A stretch of DNA of 64,000 nucleotides, taken from contig NZ_CP073588.1 in NCBI RefSeq assembly GCF_021560015.1, positions 682,001 to 746,000 on the forward strand, in the 5' to 3' direction. The notes under the pieces were generated by a model, which saw only the letters and a program-made list of their open reading frames with translations, searched no databases and was not told the DNA's origin. Source of the stretch: Shewanella vesiculosa. Its GTDB lineage: Bacteria > Pseudomonadota > Gammaproteobacteria > Enterobacterales > Shewanellaceae. Below are positions 1 through 9,725 of this stretch, one piece after another (the stretch's first letter is position 1; every line of letters starts with the position of its first letter). The translations under genes and the position numbers were made by a program.

Positions 1-2
1 CA

Positions 3-182
3 GACGTATCTTCAGATGATGTAAGAAGTAAATATCCGCTGCGAAGTGCCCAAGTTCAAGTAAAAGAAATGCGCGGTAAGCCTGGCCACTTCTATTCGAT
101 TATTCAGTTACAACCTCATTTTCAGTTAGATCAAATGGTGTCCAGCATAAAATTGGTCACTGAGCTGACATCAAGAAATTAA
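3..182 (+). CDS. tssC: T6SS contractile sheath large subunit TssC (VipB), C-terminal end only
   Basis: Only the last 59 codons are in the window; the gene begins upstream. The translated tail contains YPLRSAQVQV, GKPGHFYS and LQPHFQLDQM, the typical C-terminal end of TssC, which with TssB builds the sheath that contracts around the Hcp tube. The stop lies 14 bases before tagJ, so the two are probably co-transcribed. The family assignment rests on this short tail plus the T6SS neighbours, which together are persuasive. TssB and the membrane-complex genes (tssJ, K, L, M) are not in the window and presumably lie upstream. Confidence 0.85.
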   Translation, partial: DVSSDDVRSKYPLRSAQVQVKEMRGKPGHFYSIIQLQPHFQLDQMVSSIKLVTELTSRN

Positions 183-196
183 CACAAAGGTATCAA

Positions 197-985
197 ATGA
201 AAAAGATTCAAGAAATGCTGCAAAATGGCCAGCTACAAGAAGCCATTCAGTTAGTTGAGACACAGCTAAAAGACGACCCAATGAACATTGATTTAAAAGG
301 TCAACATATTGAGTTGTTGTGTATTAATGGTGAGCTTGAACGGGCTGACAAACAGTTAAACTTTTTAGTGCAAAAACACCCTGATTTTTTAATCGGTGCA
401 GCTAACTTACGTCAGTTGATCCGAGCAGAACAAGCCAGAATCGATTTTATGGCAGGCAAAGCTGTACCTCAGCTTTTTGCTGAATCTGATGCCTATGTTG
501 CAGCATTAATGAAGTTACGTTTAGCGATGGTCGACTCCCAAGATGATGTGACTCAATGCGCCAATAGTCTTGAAGATTTACGTCCGCAAGTCAGCCTGCT
601 TATAAACGATAAAACCAATCAAGAAATAAGAGATCTTGATGATACCTTAGGCGGTTTTATTGAGATTTTCGGTACTGACGGTAATTTCTATTTAGCTCAG
701 TTATCTGAAATCGATTACATCAACTTTAAGCCGGTGACTTCGCTACTGGAAATGGTTTGGCGTCGAGTTGATTTAGCGATTAAAGATGGACCGTGTGGTG
801 AAGCGCATATACCGATGATATATGCAGGTAGCGAAACTGACGCTCAAAAATTGGGACGAGAAACTGATTGGCATGAAGTTGCTACTGATGTGATTGCTGG
901 CAAAGGCTTAAAAATGTGGCTCGCTGATGATACAGCAGTCGTACTCAATCAAATTACTAAAATATCCACCCCAGTTTTGCAGTAG
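197..985 (+). CDS. tagJ: T6SS accessory protein TagJ (ImpE/SciE family)
   Basis: 262 aa, the usual ImpE/SciE length. The N-terminal third is helical and TPR-like (residues about 1-75, with pairing such as LLCINGELERADKQL). The C-terminal part is a compact domain containing GGFIEIFGTDG and KPVTSLLEMVWRRVDL, typical of ImpE. TagJ is known in some T6SS to bind the TssB N-terminus and modulate sheath disassembly by ClpV; that role is inferred here. An AAAGG ribosome site sits 6 bases before the ATG. It lies between tssC and tssE, the common position for tagJ, 6 bases upstream of the tssE start. Confidence 0.85.
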   Translation: MKKIQEMLQNGQLQEAIQLVETQLKDDPMNIDLKGQHIELLCINGELERADKQLNFLVQKHPDFLIGAANLRQLIRAEQARIDFMAGKAVPQLFAESDAYVAALMKLRLAMVDSQDDVTQCANSLEDLRPQVSLLINDKTNQEIRDLDDTLGGFIEIFGTDGNFYLAQLSEIDYINFKPVTSLLEMVWRRVDLAIKDGPCGEAHIPMIYAGSETDAQKLGRETDWHEVATDVIAGKGLKMWLADDTAVVLNQITKISTPVLQ

Positions 986-991
986 GCGATA

Positions 992-1483
992 GTGTTGAGT
1001 AAAAACCAGCAACCCATAATGGCATCCATTCTTGACCGGTTGATAGATGATTCGCCCGGTGAACAGGATGTCAAAGATAGCCATCGAGGCCTTAACTTAC
1101 GTCAGTTAAGGTCTAATGTTCGTCGTGATTTAGAGAATCTTCTTAATGCTAAATTACAATGGCAAACTTGGCCGGAACATTTAACTGAACTTGACAATTC
1201 ATTGATGAATTATGGTTTGCGTGATTTTTCATCCATGCCAGTTGCGAGTTTAGACGGTCGACAGATCCTCTGTAAACAGGTCGCCGATACTATAAAACGA
1301 TTTGAACCCCGTTTTATCGAAGTGATGGTTGAGACGGTCGATAATGAACAGCCTCTGGATCGTGTTTTAAGATTAAAAATCAATGCACTGCTTTATGCTG
1401 AACCTGAGCCTGAATATATTACATTTGACTCAGAGGTTGAGCCGGTCCATTTAGCGATGATAGTGAATGAGGGAATTGTGTGA
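992..1483 (+). CDS. tssE: T6SS baseplate protein TssE (gp25-like)
   Basis: 163 aa with the gp25/TssE signatures RDLENLLNAK (about residues 46-55), YGLRDFSS (about 74-81) and IKRFEPRF (about 102-109). TssE belongs to the baseplate wedge with TssF, TssG and TssK and initiates sheath polymerisation. The start is GTG at 992; an internal ATG at 1019 has no better ribosome site. The stop overlaps the GTG start of tssF in a GTGTGA arrangement (4 bases), indicating translational coupling and a fixed operon. Confidence 0.92.
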   Translation: MLSKNQQPIMASILDRLIDDSPGEQDVKDSHRGLNLRQLRSNVRRDLENLLNAKLQWQTWPEHLTELDNSLMNYGLRDFSSMPVASLDGRQILCKQVADTIKRFEPRFIEVMVETVDNEQPLDRVLRLKINALLYAEPEPEYITFDSEVEPVHLAMIVNEGIV

Positions 1484-3309
1484 ATCAGGAATTATTGGAG
1501 TATTACAATCGTGAATTGGCTTTCATTCGTCATATGGGGGCCGAATTTGCTGAGCAATATCCTAAGGTTGCAGGTCGTTTACGATTAAGTGATGAGCATG
1601 TTGAAGATCCTCATGTATCACGCTTAATTGAAGCATTTTCTCTGCTCACCGCACAAATTAGACAGAAACTTGATGATAGCTTTCCTGAACTCACTGAAGC
1701 GCTATTAGGTCAATTGTACCCTGATTATCAAGCGCCTATTCCGTCAATGACGGTGATTAAGGTGACGACTGAAAACTTATCGACCACAGGGGTATTGTTA
1801 CCCAGGCTAACGCAAGTCGATACTCAAGTTGAGGGGATGAAATCCTGTCATTTCCAAACGTCATACGACATGAAGTTATGGCCTATTGAAGTTCAACAGG
1901 CTCAGTTTCAAAATGCACCGTTTAATGCGCCTGAACCTCAGTGGCCAGAACGGGCAAAGGCAATAATCAAGCTTGATATCGCGTGTGAGTTTGACGAAAT
2001 TAGTATGCCAAGCCTTGGTGTAGATAAATTACGATTTTTCTTAAATGGCCAAGACCATCAAACTTTTCAACTTTATCAATTACTGTTTGAGCATAGTCTG
2101 GGTTTTGCTTTAGTTAACGAGCAGCAAACTGTGTGCAAATTTTTAACTAAGCGGCACTTAAAGGCCGTTGGATTTGAAGATGAGCAACAAGTTATTCCTT
2201 ATAGCCAACGGACCAGTTCTGGTTACCGGTTATTGCTGGAGAATTTTATTTTCCCTGAAAAATTCTTATTTTTTGACATAGATGATTTAGAGGGAAGTTG
2301 GCAAGGAATAGACAGTAAGTTCTCACTGTATATTTATTTAAAGGAAGGCTCTCAAGATTTAGAGAAGCAAGTGAGTGCAAATCATTTTCTACTCGGTTGC
2401 ACTCCAGTAATCAACTTATTTGAGCAAAAATTAGAACCAGTAAGTATCGATGCTTCGCAATACGAATATAAATTAGCTGCTCGTTATTCTGACTCTGAAG
2501 TGACTGAGATCATCAATATCCAAGAGGTTATTGCTTATGATCCGAAAGACAATAAAGTTGAAGTCACACCATTTTATGGCGAATCACATCCTCAGTATCT
2601 TGGTCACAATAATTTATTTTGGCATGTTAGAAGAGAGTCGGCGAGTTGGTCAGGTGGCTATGCTGAACTAGGAACTGAATCATTTTTATCTTTAGTTGAT
2701 CATAATTTTAAAGGCTTTAAGTCGGAAGATGATTATGGCGCTTGGATATTAAGTATTACCGCTCAGTGCAGTAATCGAAATTTACCGGCCCATCTTCCGT
2801 TTGGCAACAATGAACCGAAAATGTTTGTCCCTGAACGCGCCGATATCATCAAGCATGTAAAATGTTTGCTTGCGCCAACATTACCCGTTCGCGCATCCCT
2901 TAGTGACGCTTCTCGATGGCAGTTAGTGACTCATCTATCAATTGACAGTTTTAGTGGAAAAGATGCACTTCATAATTTAAAAGAAACCCTTAAATTATAC
3001 GATTTTAAGTGTTCACCAGAAAATAAAAATTTAATCGAGAATATTCACTTTGTTGAAGTCACTCCTGATACTGCACGAGTCAACCAACATGGTCGGATTA
3101 GCTTTTGCAGTGGCAGCCATATTGAAATAACCTTTATTAAAGATCATTACTCTGGCAGCGGAGTGTTCTTTTTTTGCACAATATTAGATCACTTCTTTGC
3201 ACAATTTGCTGCAATCAATAGTTTTACCCGTTTAAGTATGCGCTTTAAAGACCATAATTCAGTCGCTTATACCTGGCCTGCACGTTCAGGACAAAGGCCG
3301 TTGTTATGA
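1480..3309 (+). CDS. tssF: T6SS baseplate protein TssF (VasA/ImpG)
   Basis: 609 aa, matching the family length. The N-terminus has the hallmark YYNRELAFIRHMGAEFA block followed by YPKVAGRLRL and DPHVSRLIEAFS. The C-terminus is near LPFGNNEPKMF and the ending RSGQRPLL. TssF forms the T6SS baseplate wedge with TssG and TssE in the cytoplasm. It starts with GTG overlapping the tssE stop and ends in an ATGA overlap with tssG, so tssE, tssF and tssG are translationally coupled. No internal damage was seen. Confidence 0.95.
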   Translation: MNQELLEYYNRELAFIRHMGAEFAEQYPKVAGRLRLSDEHVEDPHVSRLIEAFSLLTAQIRQKLDDSFPELTEALLGQLYPDYQAPIPSMTVIKVTTENLSTTGVLLPRLTQVDTQVEGMKSCHFQTSYDMKLWPIEVQQAQFQNAPFNAPEPQWPERAKAIIKLDIACEFDEISMPSLGVDKLRFFLNGQDHQTFQLYQLLFEHSLGFALVNEQQTVCKFLTKRHLKAVGFEDEQQVIPYSQRTSSGYRLLLENFIFPEKFLFFDIDDLEGSWQGIDSKFSLYIYLKEGSQDLEKQVSANHFLLGCTPVINLFEQKLEPVSIDASQYEYKLAARYSDSEVTEIINIQEVIAYDPKDNKVEVTPFYGESHPQYLGHNNLFWHVRRESASWSGGYAELGTESFLSLVDHNFKGFKSEDDYGAWILSITAQCSNRNLPAHLPFGNNEPKMFVPERADIIKHVKCLLAPTLPVRASLSDASRWQLVTHLSIDSFSGKDALHNLKETLKLYDFKCSPENKNLIENIHFVEVTPDTARVNQHGRISFCSGSHIEITFIKDHYSGSGVFFFCTILDHFFAQFAAINSFTRLSMRFKDHNSVAYTWPARSGQRPLL

Positions 3310-4313
3310 CCCCAAATGCGATGCATCATCAGTTGCAGGCCATAATTGAAGCGCCCTCTGAGCATGATTTCTATCAAGCTGTTTATCAGTTTCAACAGCA
3401 GTTATCTCAAGGTCGCGAGCAAGGCTTTAAAGTTGGGTACGATACGATTCCAAGCAAAGAGCTGTTGCGGTTTAAATCTGATCAGCACCTTGGTTTTCCG
3501 GGGCAAGCCATCAGTAAAGTAGAGGCTAAACATACCAGTCAAAAGGCTAAGGTTGCCGCTGATATGCATATATCATTTATGGGGTTGACTGGGCCAAGCG
3601 GGGTATTACCTTCGCACTACACTGAGTTAGTCTTAGAGCGTTTACGTCATAAAGATAGCGGTATGCGTGATTTTTATGATTTATTTAATCATCGAATTAT
3701 TTCACTATTTTATCGGTCATGGGAAAAGTATCGCTTCTCAGCTAATTATCAATCTCATGAAGATGGTGCTACGGATAGTTTTACTCATGTTTTGAGTTTA
3801 CTCAGTGGTAATAAATCATTAAACCGTTATTACGCTGGTTTTTATCATAATAAAACTCCTACGGCAGAGTCATTACGAAGCATGTTGAATGACTTTACTG
3901 GCTGTAATGTCCAAGTTTGTTGTTTTCAAGGTCGTTGGCAATCTCTGGCTAAGACAGAGCAAACCCGATTGGCTAGTCGAAGCATGCTAGAAGGCCAATA
4001 TGCGCGTTTAGGTGTCGATGCCAGTATTGGCAGCCGAGTATGGGATATCAACTCCAGTATCAGTATTCATATTAAGCCTAAAGAAGGTGCGTTGGTTAAT
4101 GCATTTATGCCAGGGACAGCAAATTGTAAATCACTTAAAAAACTGGTCTCAAGCTATTTAGGTCAGTCAGTCAAATATAAGATTTTTCTAGAAATAAAAC
4201 AAAAAGATGCACCGAAAGCACAATTATCCAAGTCTGCAATTGGCTTGGGGCTTGGTTGTGGTTTGATCAGCCGTGCAGAGTATGGTGAGCAAATAAAAAG
4301 CTTAATGATTTAA
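3306..4313 (+). CDS. tssG: T6SS baseplate protein TssG (VasB/ImpH)
   Basis: 335 aa. It contains the conserved core MGLTGPSGVLPSHYTELV (about residues 97-114) and RDFYDLFNHRIISLFYRSWEK (a TssG hallmark). TssG bridges two TssF copies in the baseplate wedge. The ATG overlaps the tssF TGA by 4 bases. The C-terminal part is polar and lysine-rich (KIFLEIKQKD). The stop is 19 bases before the assigned clpV start, so the operon continues. Confidence 0.94.
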   Translation: MTPNAMHHQLQAIIEAPSEHDFYQAVYQFQQQLSQGREQGFKVGYDTIPSKELLRFKSDQHLGFPGQAISKVEAKHTSQKAKVAADMHISFMGLTGPSGVLPSHYTELVLERLRHKDSGMRDFYDLFNHRIISLFYRSWEKYRFSANYQSHEDGATDSFTHVLSLLSGNKSLNRYYAGFYHNKTPTAESLRSMLNDFTGCNVQVCCFQGRWQSLAKTEQTRLASRSMLEGQYARLGVDASIGSRVWDINSSISIHIKPKEGALVNAFMPGTANCKSLKKLVSSYLGQSVKYKIFLEIKQKDAPKAQLSKSAIGLGLGCGLISRAEYGEQIKSLMI

Positions 4314-4332
4314 TTAATAAAGGACTATGAAT

Positions 4333-6939
4333 ATGTCAGCGATGACTTTGAGTAAATTGGTTGGAAAACTTAATCCAGTATGTCGACAATCTTTAGAAAC
4401 TGCTGCCAGTGTATGCCATAGCCGCAGTCAATTTAGTGTTGAAATTGAGCACTGGTTACTAGCATTATTAGAAAATGGTTCTGGTGATTTAGATATCATC
4501 ATGGCCAGTTTTTCAGTGCAAAAAGATCAGTTGATCAACGACATTCGTCAGGGATTAGAAAAATTTAAAACGGGTAATAGTGCGGCTCCGAGTCTATCGC
4601 CACACATTGTCAGTTTATTACGTCAAACCTGGTTAAATACCAGCATTGAATTTAATGATAATGAGACCAGAACGGCCTATCTTATTTTTACGTTATTGAC
4701 GGATGATTCGTTAAACTCCTTAGTATCACGCTCTGCTAAACAGTTACTCAAAATCGACCCTGCGCAGCTAAAACATGCTTGGCCACAACTTGCGCGTCAA
4801 TCTACAGAGCATAAAGTGTCGAGTACCGATATTGAAGAAACTCAGGCAATGCAATCTGCGCCAAGCAAAACACCAAATCTAGATCAATTTACGCAAAACT
4901 TAACCGAACAAGCTGAATTAGGCAAGATTGATCCTATCCTTGGTCGTGATAATGAAATAAGGCAAATGATCGATATTTTAACTCGCCGTCGTCAAAATAA
5001 TCCTATTTTAACCGGTGAGGCCGGCGTCGGTAAAACAGCCGTAGTGGAAGGTTTAGCACTTAAAATTGTTCAAAAAGAAGTGCCAACTGCATTGCAGAAT
5101 GTCCGTATTCATGTGCTGGACTTGGCTTTATTGCAAGCTGGAGCTGGTGTAAAAGGTGAGTTTGAAAATCGTTTAAAAGCGCTTATTAACGAAGTTAAAC
5201 AATCGGTTAAACCAATAATTTTATTTATTGATGAAGCACACACTATGATCGGTAGTGGTGGACAAGCAGGACAAAATGATGCCGCTAATTTATTAAAACC
5301 CGCCTTAGCCCGCGGCGAATTACGTACTATTGCGGCAACAACCTGGGCTGAATACAAAAAGTTTTTTGAAAAAGATGCAGCCTTGACTCGTCGTTTTCAG
5401 GTTGTAAAAATTGATGAGCCATCTCCTCTGCAGGCGATTGCAATGATGCGAGGACTATTACCTGTAATGGAAGGCCATCATAAGATTCTGGTTTCAGATC
5501 AAGCGTTATGTGCCGCGGTAAATTTATCTCATCGTTATATTACTGGACGTCAGTTGCCAGACAAAGCCGTGAGTTTATTAGACACAGCTTGTGCCCGTGT
5601 GGCTATGAGCCAAGCATCGACACCGGGAATGGTTGAGTCCTTACAGCGACAAATTCAGCAACTCGATACCCAGATTAATATTCTCACTCGCGAACAAAAA
5701 ACCGGTGCAGATCATAAAAAATCCATTACTGAATTAACCAAGAAGCATAAGTTACTCTCAAAAGCACTTGAGCCATTAATGATCCAGTGGCAGGAAGAGT
5801 TGATCACGGTGAAGAAAATTGCTGATTTAGTGACGCAAATCCAATCATCACAGACTGATACTGTTGCTCAATTACAGGAACTGACAGAGTTGAAGGCTAA
5901 TTTAGCTGTCAATAAACAGCCTATGGTGCATTGGCAAGTTGATGAACAACTTGTTGCTGAAGTGATTTCCGACTGGACTGGGATTCCTGCAGGAAAAATG
6001 CAAAGTGATGAAATTAAAACGATTTTGAACTTGAAAGAAACCATGTCTAAGCGGGTTATCGGGCAAGATCATGCATTAGATTTAATTGCGAAAACGGTAC
6101 AAACGTCGCGCGCCCAATTAGGTGATGAAAAACGCCCAATCGGTGTGTTTTTGCTGACGGGACCTAGCGGTGTAGGAAAAACTGAGACCGCACTAACCCT
6201 GGCTGAGCAAGTTTATGGCAGTGAAGATAATGTCACCGTTATCAATATGTCAGAGTTTAAAGAAGAGCATAAAGTATCCCTACTATTAGGCTCACCTCCT
6301 GGTTATGTCGGCTATGGCGAGGGGGGAGTATTAACCGAAGCTGTTCGCCGTAAGCCCTATAGCGTTATTTTATTGGATGAAATGGAAAAAGCGCATCCTG
6401 GTGTTCAAGATATTTTTTATCAGGTTTTCGATAAAGGTATGATCAAGGATGGAGAAGGGCGAGATATCGACTTCAAAAATACTATTATCATTATGACCTC
6501 AAATGCAGGAACTGAAACCACTATGGGGTTGTTTGAAGATGAACAGATTGCGCCCTCTATTACTGGTCTGCGTAAGGCGCTTCAAGATGATTTATTGGGC
6601 TATTTTAAACCCGCATTCTTAGGCCGCTTGAATGTGATTCCTTATATTCCTCTTACTCAATATATGCTTAATCAGATCACGAAATTACAATTACAGCGAG
6701 TTGCCCATCGCTTAGCAGAGCATTATCAAGCTAAGTTCACTTACAGTGATGATGTCGTTAGCCAAATCGTGTCTATGTGCCAAGATGCCGGTTCTGGCGC
6801 TCGAAATGTGCACAATATTTTACAGAATACAATGTTGCCAGATCTTTCTGTTAAGATTTTAAACAATATGGCGAATAATAAAAAAACAACTAATGTAAAA
6901 GTTAATGTCGTAAAAGAAGAATTTGTATATAAAATTTAG
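4333..6939 (+). CDS. tssH: T6SS sheath-recycling AAA+ ATPase ClpV (TssH)
   Basis: About 868 aa, a ClpB-type double-ring AAA+ unfoldase that dismantles contracted TssB/TssC sheaths. The N-terminal Clp-N domain covers about residues 1-155 (QSLETAASVCHSRSQF, VEIEHWLLALLE). The first AAA module has Walker A GEAGVGKT near residue 228 and Walker B ILFIDEAHT. A coiled-coil middle region (about 420-530) follows. The second module has Walker A GPSGVGKT near 610, Walker B VILLDEMEKAH and the substrate pore-loop region GSPPGYVGYG. The AAAGGA ribosome site sits 9 bases from ATG 4333 but only about 3 from ATG 4327, so 4333 is preferred. It is the last gene of the structural operon; a 373-base AT-rich gap follows. 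Confidence 0.96.
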   Translation: MSAMTLSKLVGKLNPVCRQSLETAASVCHSRSQFSVEIEHWLLALLENGSGDLDIIMASFSVQKDQLINDIRQGLEKFKTGNSAAPSLSPHIVSLLRQTWLNTSIEFNDNETRTAYLIFTLLTDDSLNSLVSRSAKQLLKIDPAQLKHAWPQLARQSTEHKVSSTDIEETQAMQSAPSKTPNLDQFTQNLTEQAELGKIDPILGRDNEIRQMIDILTRRRQNNPILTGEAGVGKTAVVEGLALKIVQKEVPTALQNVRIHVLDLALLQAGAGVKGEFENRLKALINEVKQSVKPIILFIDEAHTMIGSGGQAGQNDAANLLKPALARGELRTIAATTWAEYKKFFEKDAALTRRFQVVKIDEPSPLQAIAMMRGLLPVMEGHHKILVSDQALCAAVNLSHRYITGRQLPDKAVSLLDTACARVAMSQASTPGMVESLQRQIQQLDTQINILTREQKTGADHKKSITELTKKHKLLSKALEPLMIQWQEELITVKKIADLVTQIQSSQTDTVAQLQELTELKANLAVNKQPMVHWQVDEQLVAEVISDWTGIPAGKMQSDEIKTILNLKETMSKRVIGQDHALDLIAKTVQTSRAQLGDEKRPIGVFLLTGPSGVGKTETALTLAEQVYGSEDNVTVINMSEFKEEHKVSLLLGSPPGYVGYGEGGVLTEAVRRKPYSVILLDEMEKAHPGVQDIFYQVFDKGMIKDGEGRDIDFKNTIIIMTSNAGTETTMGLFEDEQIAPSITGLRKALQDDLLGYFKPAFLGRLNVIPYIPLTQYMLNQITKLQLQRVAHRLAEHYQAKFTYSDDVVSQIVSMCQDAGSGARNVHNILQNTMLPDLSVKILNNMANNKKTTNVKVNVVKEEFVYKI

Positions 6940-7312
6940 GTAAACATAAAGGGTATATAACCTAAAATATAAATAATCATTTAGTATTATTAATTAGATT
7001 TTTAACATTATATTTGAGGTCTATATAATAAGGTATATACCCTTTGTGATGTTATGTGGTTATTACTGATGTAGTAATAACTATATAATATTTATATTTT
7101 TTATTTATCTAAACGATTAGTTGATTATCAAAGAACCTTTGATATAATCCTCATGCTTAATAATGAGGACTCACTATATTTAAATGGATAATACAGTTAT
7201 GTATTATTTGTTGATATGTGCATTTTTAATAAATTGAAATATTAAGTTTGAATTGTTGAACTTATAAAACTGTCCATTAATGGATGACATCCACGCAAAA
7301 GGAGCATTAATA
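6940..7312. promoter_or_regulatory. AT-rich leader between clpV and hcp with inverted repeats
   Basis: 373 bases without a convincing gene. A perfect 12-base inverted repeat (AAAGGGTATATA at 6948-6959 and its complement at 7034-7045) brackets 74 bases just after clpV. A second hairpin with 7-base arms TCCTCAT/ATGAGGA lies at 7148-7169. Neither is followed by a strong T-run. No sigma-54 TGGC-N9-TGC type element was seen. An AAAAGGAG ribosome site at 7297-7304 serves hcp. The region probably carries the independent hcp promoter and its control elements; this is inference from position. Confidence 0.4.
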
Positions 7313-7792
7313 ATGCAAGCGAATACATATTTAAACTATGAAGGGATTAAAGGCGAAACCACTGCTGAAGAATTCAAAGACATGATTACTGTGTTATCAG
7401 TCGATTGGAATATTAGCCGTGAGATCAGTTCTTTCACTGGTACTGCTAAAGACCGTGAAGCAAGCTCTACTCGTTTAGGTGACGTTACCATTACTAAATT
7501 GCAAGATAATTCTTCAACTGACTTGTTCAAAGAAGCAACTATCGGTAAAGGTAAAAAAGCGGTTTTTCACATCACTAAACAAGGTGACAAAATCGAAGAA
7601 ATCATGCAAATCGAATTAACCGATGCAATGATTTCTAGCTACAGCGTTTCAGTTCATGGTGACCGTCCAGTTGAGACTATCACTATCAGTTACACTGAAA
7701 TGATGATGGCTGTTACACCTACTGATGACAAAAACAACATTACTGCAGCGCTACGTTATGGCTACAGCGGTGTTAAAGGTCAACAAATGTAA
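7313..7792 (+). CDS. hcp: T6SS inner-tube protein Hcp
   Basis: 159 aa. Conserved Hcp features are the N-terminal MQANTYLNYEGIKGE, the central VDWNISREISSFTG (variable loop) and the C-terminal TISYTEMMMAV. Hcp hexamers stack into the tube fired by the sheath and also carry small effectors. An upstream in-frame ATG at 7280 would add 11 residues, but the AAAAGGAG ribosome site is placed 8 bases before ATG 7313, which decides the start. It is a separate transcription unit: a long gap lies upstream and a strong hairpin downstream, in keeping with the high output needed for a structural tube protein. No extra C-terminal effector domain is present. Confidence 0.95.
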   Translation: MQANTYLNYEGIKGETTAEEFKDMITVLSVDWNISREISSFTGTAKDREASSTRLGDVTITKLQDNSSTDLFKEATIGKGKKAVFHITKQGDKIEEIMQIELTDAMISSYSVSVHGDRPVETITISYTEMMMAVTPTDDKNNITAALRYGYSGVKGQQM

Positions 7793-7809
7793 GTTGTTTG
7801 TGATCTTAA

Positions 7810-7843
7810 ATCTTGGGGGAACTTGTTTCCCCCAAGATCTTTA
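7810..7843 (+). terminator. Hairpin terminator or attenuator between hcp and vgrG
   Basis: Perfect 12-base arms (ATCTTGGGGGAA at 7810-7821 and its complement at 7827-7838) around a 5-base loop, 17 bases after the hcp stop, followed by a short T-rich stretch. It probably ends most hcp transcripts while letting some read through to vgrG, 23 bases further on. It has a C/G-rich core of five pairs, so it should be stable. Confidence 0.75.
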
Positions 7844-7865
7844 TTCTTAACGACTGAGGCAAGGA

Positions 7866-9723
7866 ATGCTTAAGGCCACTCAAAAAAATAATATCATCAG
7901 TATCACTACGCCATTAGGTAAGGATGTTCTGTACCTAACGCATTTTACTGCCACTGAAGCTATTTCACAGTTATTTTCAATCAGCGTATCAATGTTTACT
8001 GTTGGTACTCAGATTAGTCTCGATAGTTTAGTGGGGTAAAAACGTCTGTATTACATTACGTAATGCCGAAAGTGATGGTGCTGCTCGGTACTTTCATGGG
8101 GTCATAAGTCATCTCGAGTCTGCAGGTATGCGGACAGCTGCTTCAGATGATGCGCAAAATTATATTGATTATCAAGCTGTTATTGTGCCTCAAATGGCAC
8201 TAATGAAAAAACGCAGCAACTGTAGAATTTTTCAAAATAAGTCTGTAATTGACATTATTAAAGACTTATTTGGTCAACATAAAGTCGAATTTCAAAATAA
8301 AACTACCAATACTTATCCTCAGTATGAATACTGCGTGCAGTATCTTGAATCAGATTTAGATTTTGTTTGTCGCTTATTGCAACAAGAGGGTATTTTCTTC
8401 TTCTTTGAGCACAGTCTTAGTGCCCATACCCTTGTACTTGCAGATGATATTAACGCCTATAAACCTTGTGCAGAAGAGAAAGTTCGATGTTTTTCAGGAC
8501 ATTTAGCTGAGTCACATGTATCAAATTGGCAAGGTGGAATGAGCATGGTCAGCGGTGGCTTTATTCAAAAAGGCTATGACTATGAACAACCTAAGCTTTA
8601 TCCATCAGGTAATCATAATAAAGCGGATCTCCCAGAACAAAGTGCCCTTGAAGTGTATGACTATCTAGGTGAATCAGAATTTAATAAACGTGCTCAGCCT
8701 TTTGCCAATAATCAGCTTGAAGCCCTGCAAAAAGATATGAACAAATGCAGTGGTCAAGGTGATTGCCGCAGTTTCATGATAGGTAAATTTTTTACATTTA
8801 AAGATCACGAAAACGTCAGCTATAAAGGTAAGAGCTTTGTTATAAGTTCTTTAAGAACCTCAGCGACACAACCTAATCAGTCTGGCGCAGGCCAATCTAT
8901 GTCTGGATGCGTGTATCAAAATGATTTTGAATGTGTTCCAAAAAGTACCCCATACCGTTCACAACTTCATTTGCGCAAACCATTAATTAATGGTGTGCAA
9001 ACTGCTGTGGTTACTGGTGAGCCTGGTGACGAGCAACATATTGATAAATTTGGCCGCGTTAAAGTGCAGTTTCACTGGGATCGTGAAGGTGAATTTAACA
9101 GTAAAAGTTCGTGTTGGATCCGTGTCGCACAGAGTTGGGCGGGTAATAAATGGGGCGCATTTTTCTTTCCTCGCGTTGGTCAGGAAGTGCTGGTTGAATT
9201 TATTAATGGTGATCCGGATCAACCAATTATTAGTGGTGCTGTGTATAACGCAGACTTAATGCCACCTTATGCCTTACCAGCTAAAAAGACCCAGTCTGGT
9301 ATTAAAACACACAGTACTAAAGACGCTGGTGCAGACAATTTTAATGAATTACGTTTTGATGATGAAAAGGGTAAAGAGTTACTATTTTTTCAAGCAGAAA
9401 AAGATCACCATCTCAATGTTAAACATGATCAAAAAGATACCATAGGTAATGACCGTTTTACTGAAGTGGTTAATAACGATAACGTTAAAATTGGCAAGGA
9501 TCGCCTAGCAGATATTGGAAATAATGACAGTTTAAACGTTGGCAAAGTGCTCAATATTGAAGCTGGCAAAGAGATTGTGATTAAAACGGGCAGTGCATCT
9601 ATCAAAATGAGCAGTGATGGTTCTATTTCTATCGAAGGGACAAACATCACCATAAAAGGCACCAATGTTAAGGTTAACGGCACCAGCATTGCCTTAAAAG
9701 CTGCTCAAATTAAGTTGAATTAG
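7866..9723 (+). pseudogene. vgrG: T6SS spike protein VgrG, frameshifted near the N-terminus
   Basis: The N-terminus (7866-8039, beginning MLKATQKNN) stops at TAA 8037-8039. The remainder is open in the +1 frame and encodes the rest of VgrG. Dropping one G from the GGGG run at 8033-8036 joins both into 618 aa with LVGKNVCITLRNAESDG across the joint. The body has the gp27-like base (about residues 1-380), the gp5-like OB domain (DKFGRVKVQFHWDREG, FFPRVGQEVLVEFINGDPDQP) and a C-terminal beta-helical needle (repeated G-N-D/K-I patterns to residue 618). No cargo domain is fused. It may be a sequencing error or a real lesion; an internal ATG start at 8128 would lack about 87 N-terminal residues and is unlikely to fold. 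PAAR and cargo genes follow directly. Confidence 0.9.
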
Positions 9724-9725
9724 TC

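Noticed and set aside
7266-7312. Longer Hcp start at 7280
   Set aside because: A clear AAAAGGAG site is placed for ATG 7313, and the extra residues are not part of Hcp.
8031-8040. Programmed ribosomal frameshift in vgrG
   Set aside because: No classical slippery heptamer or downstream pseudoknot seen, and VgrG is not known to use frameshifting.
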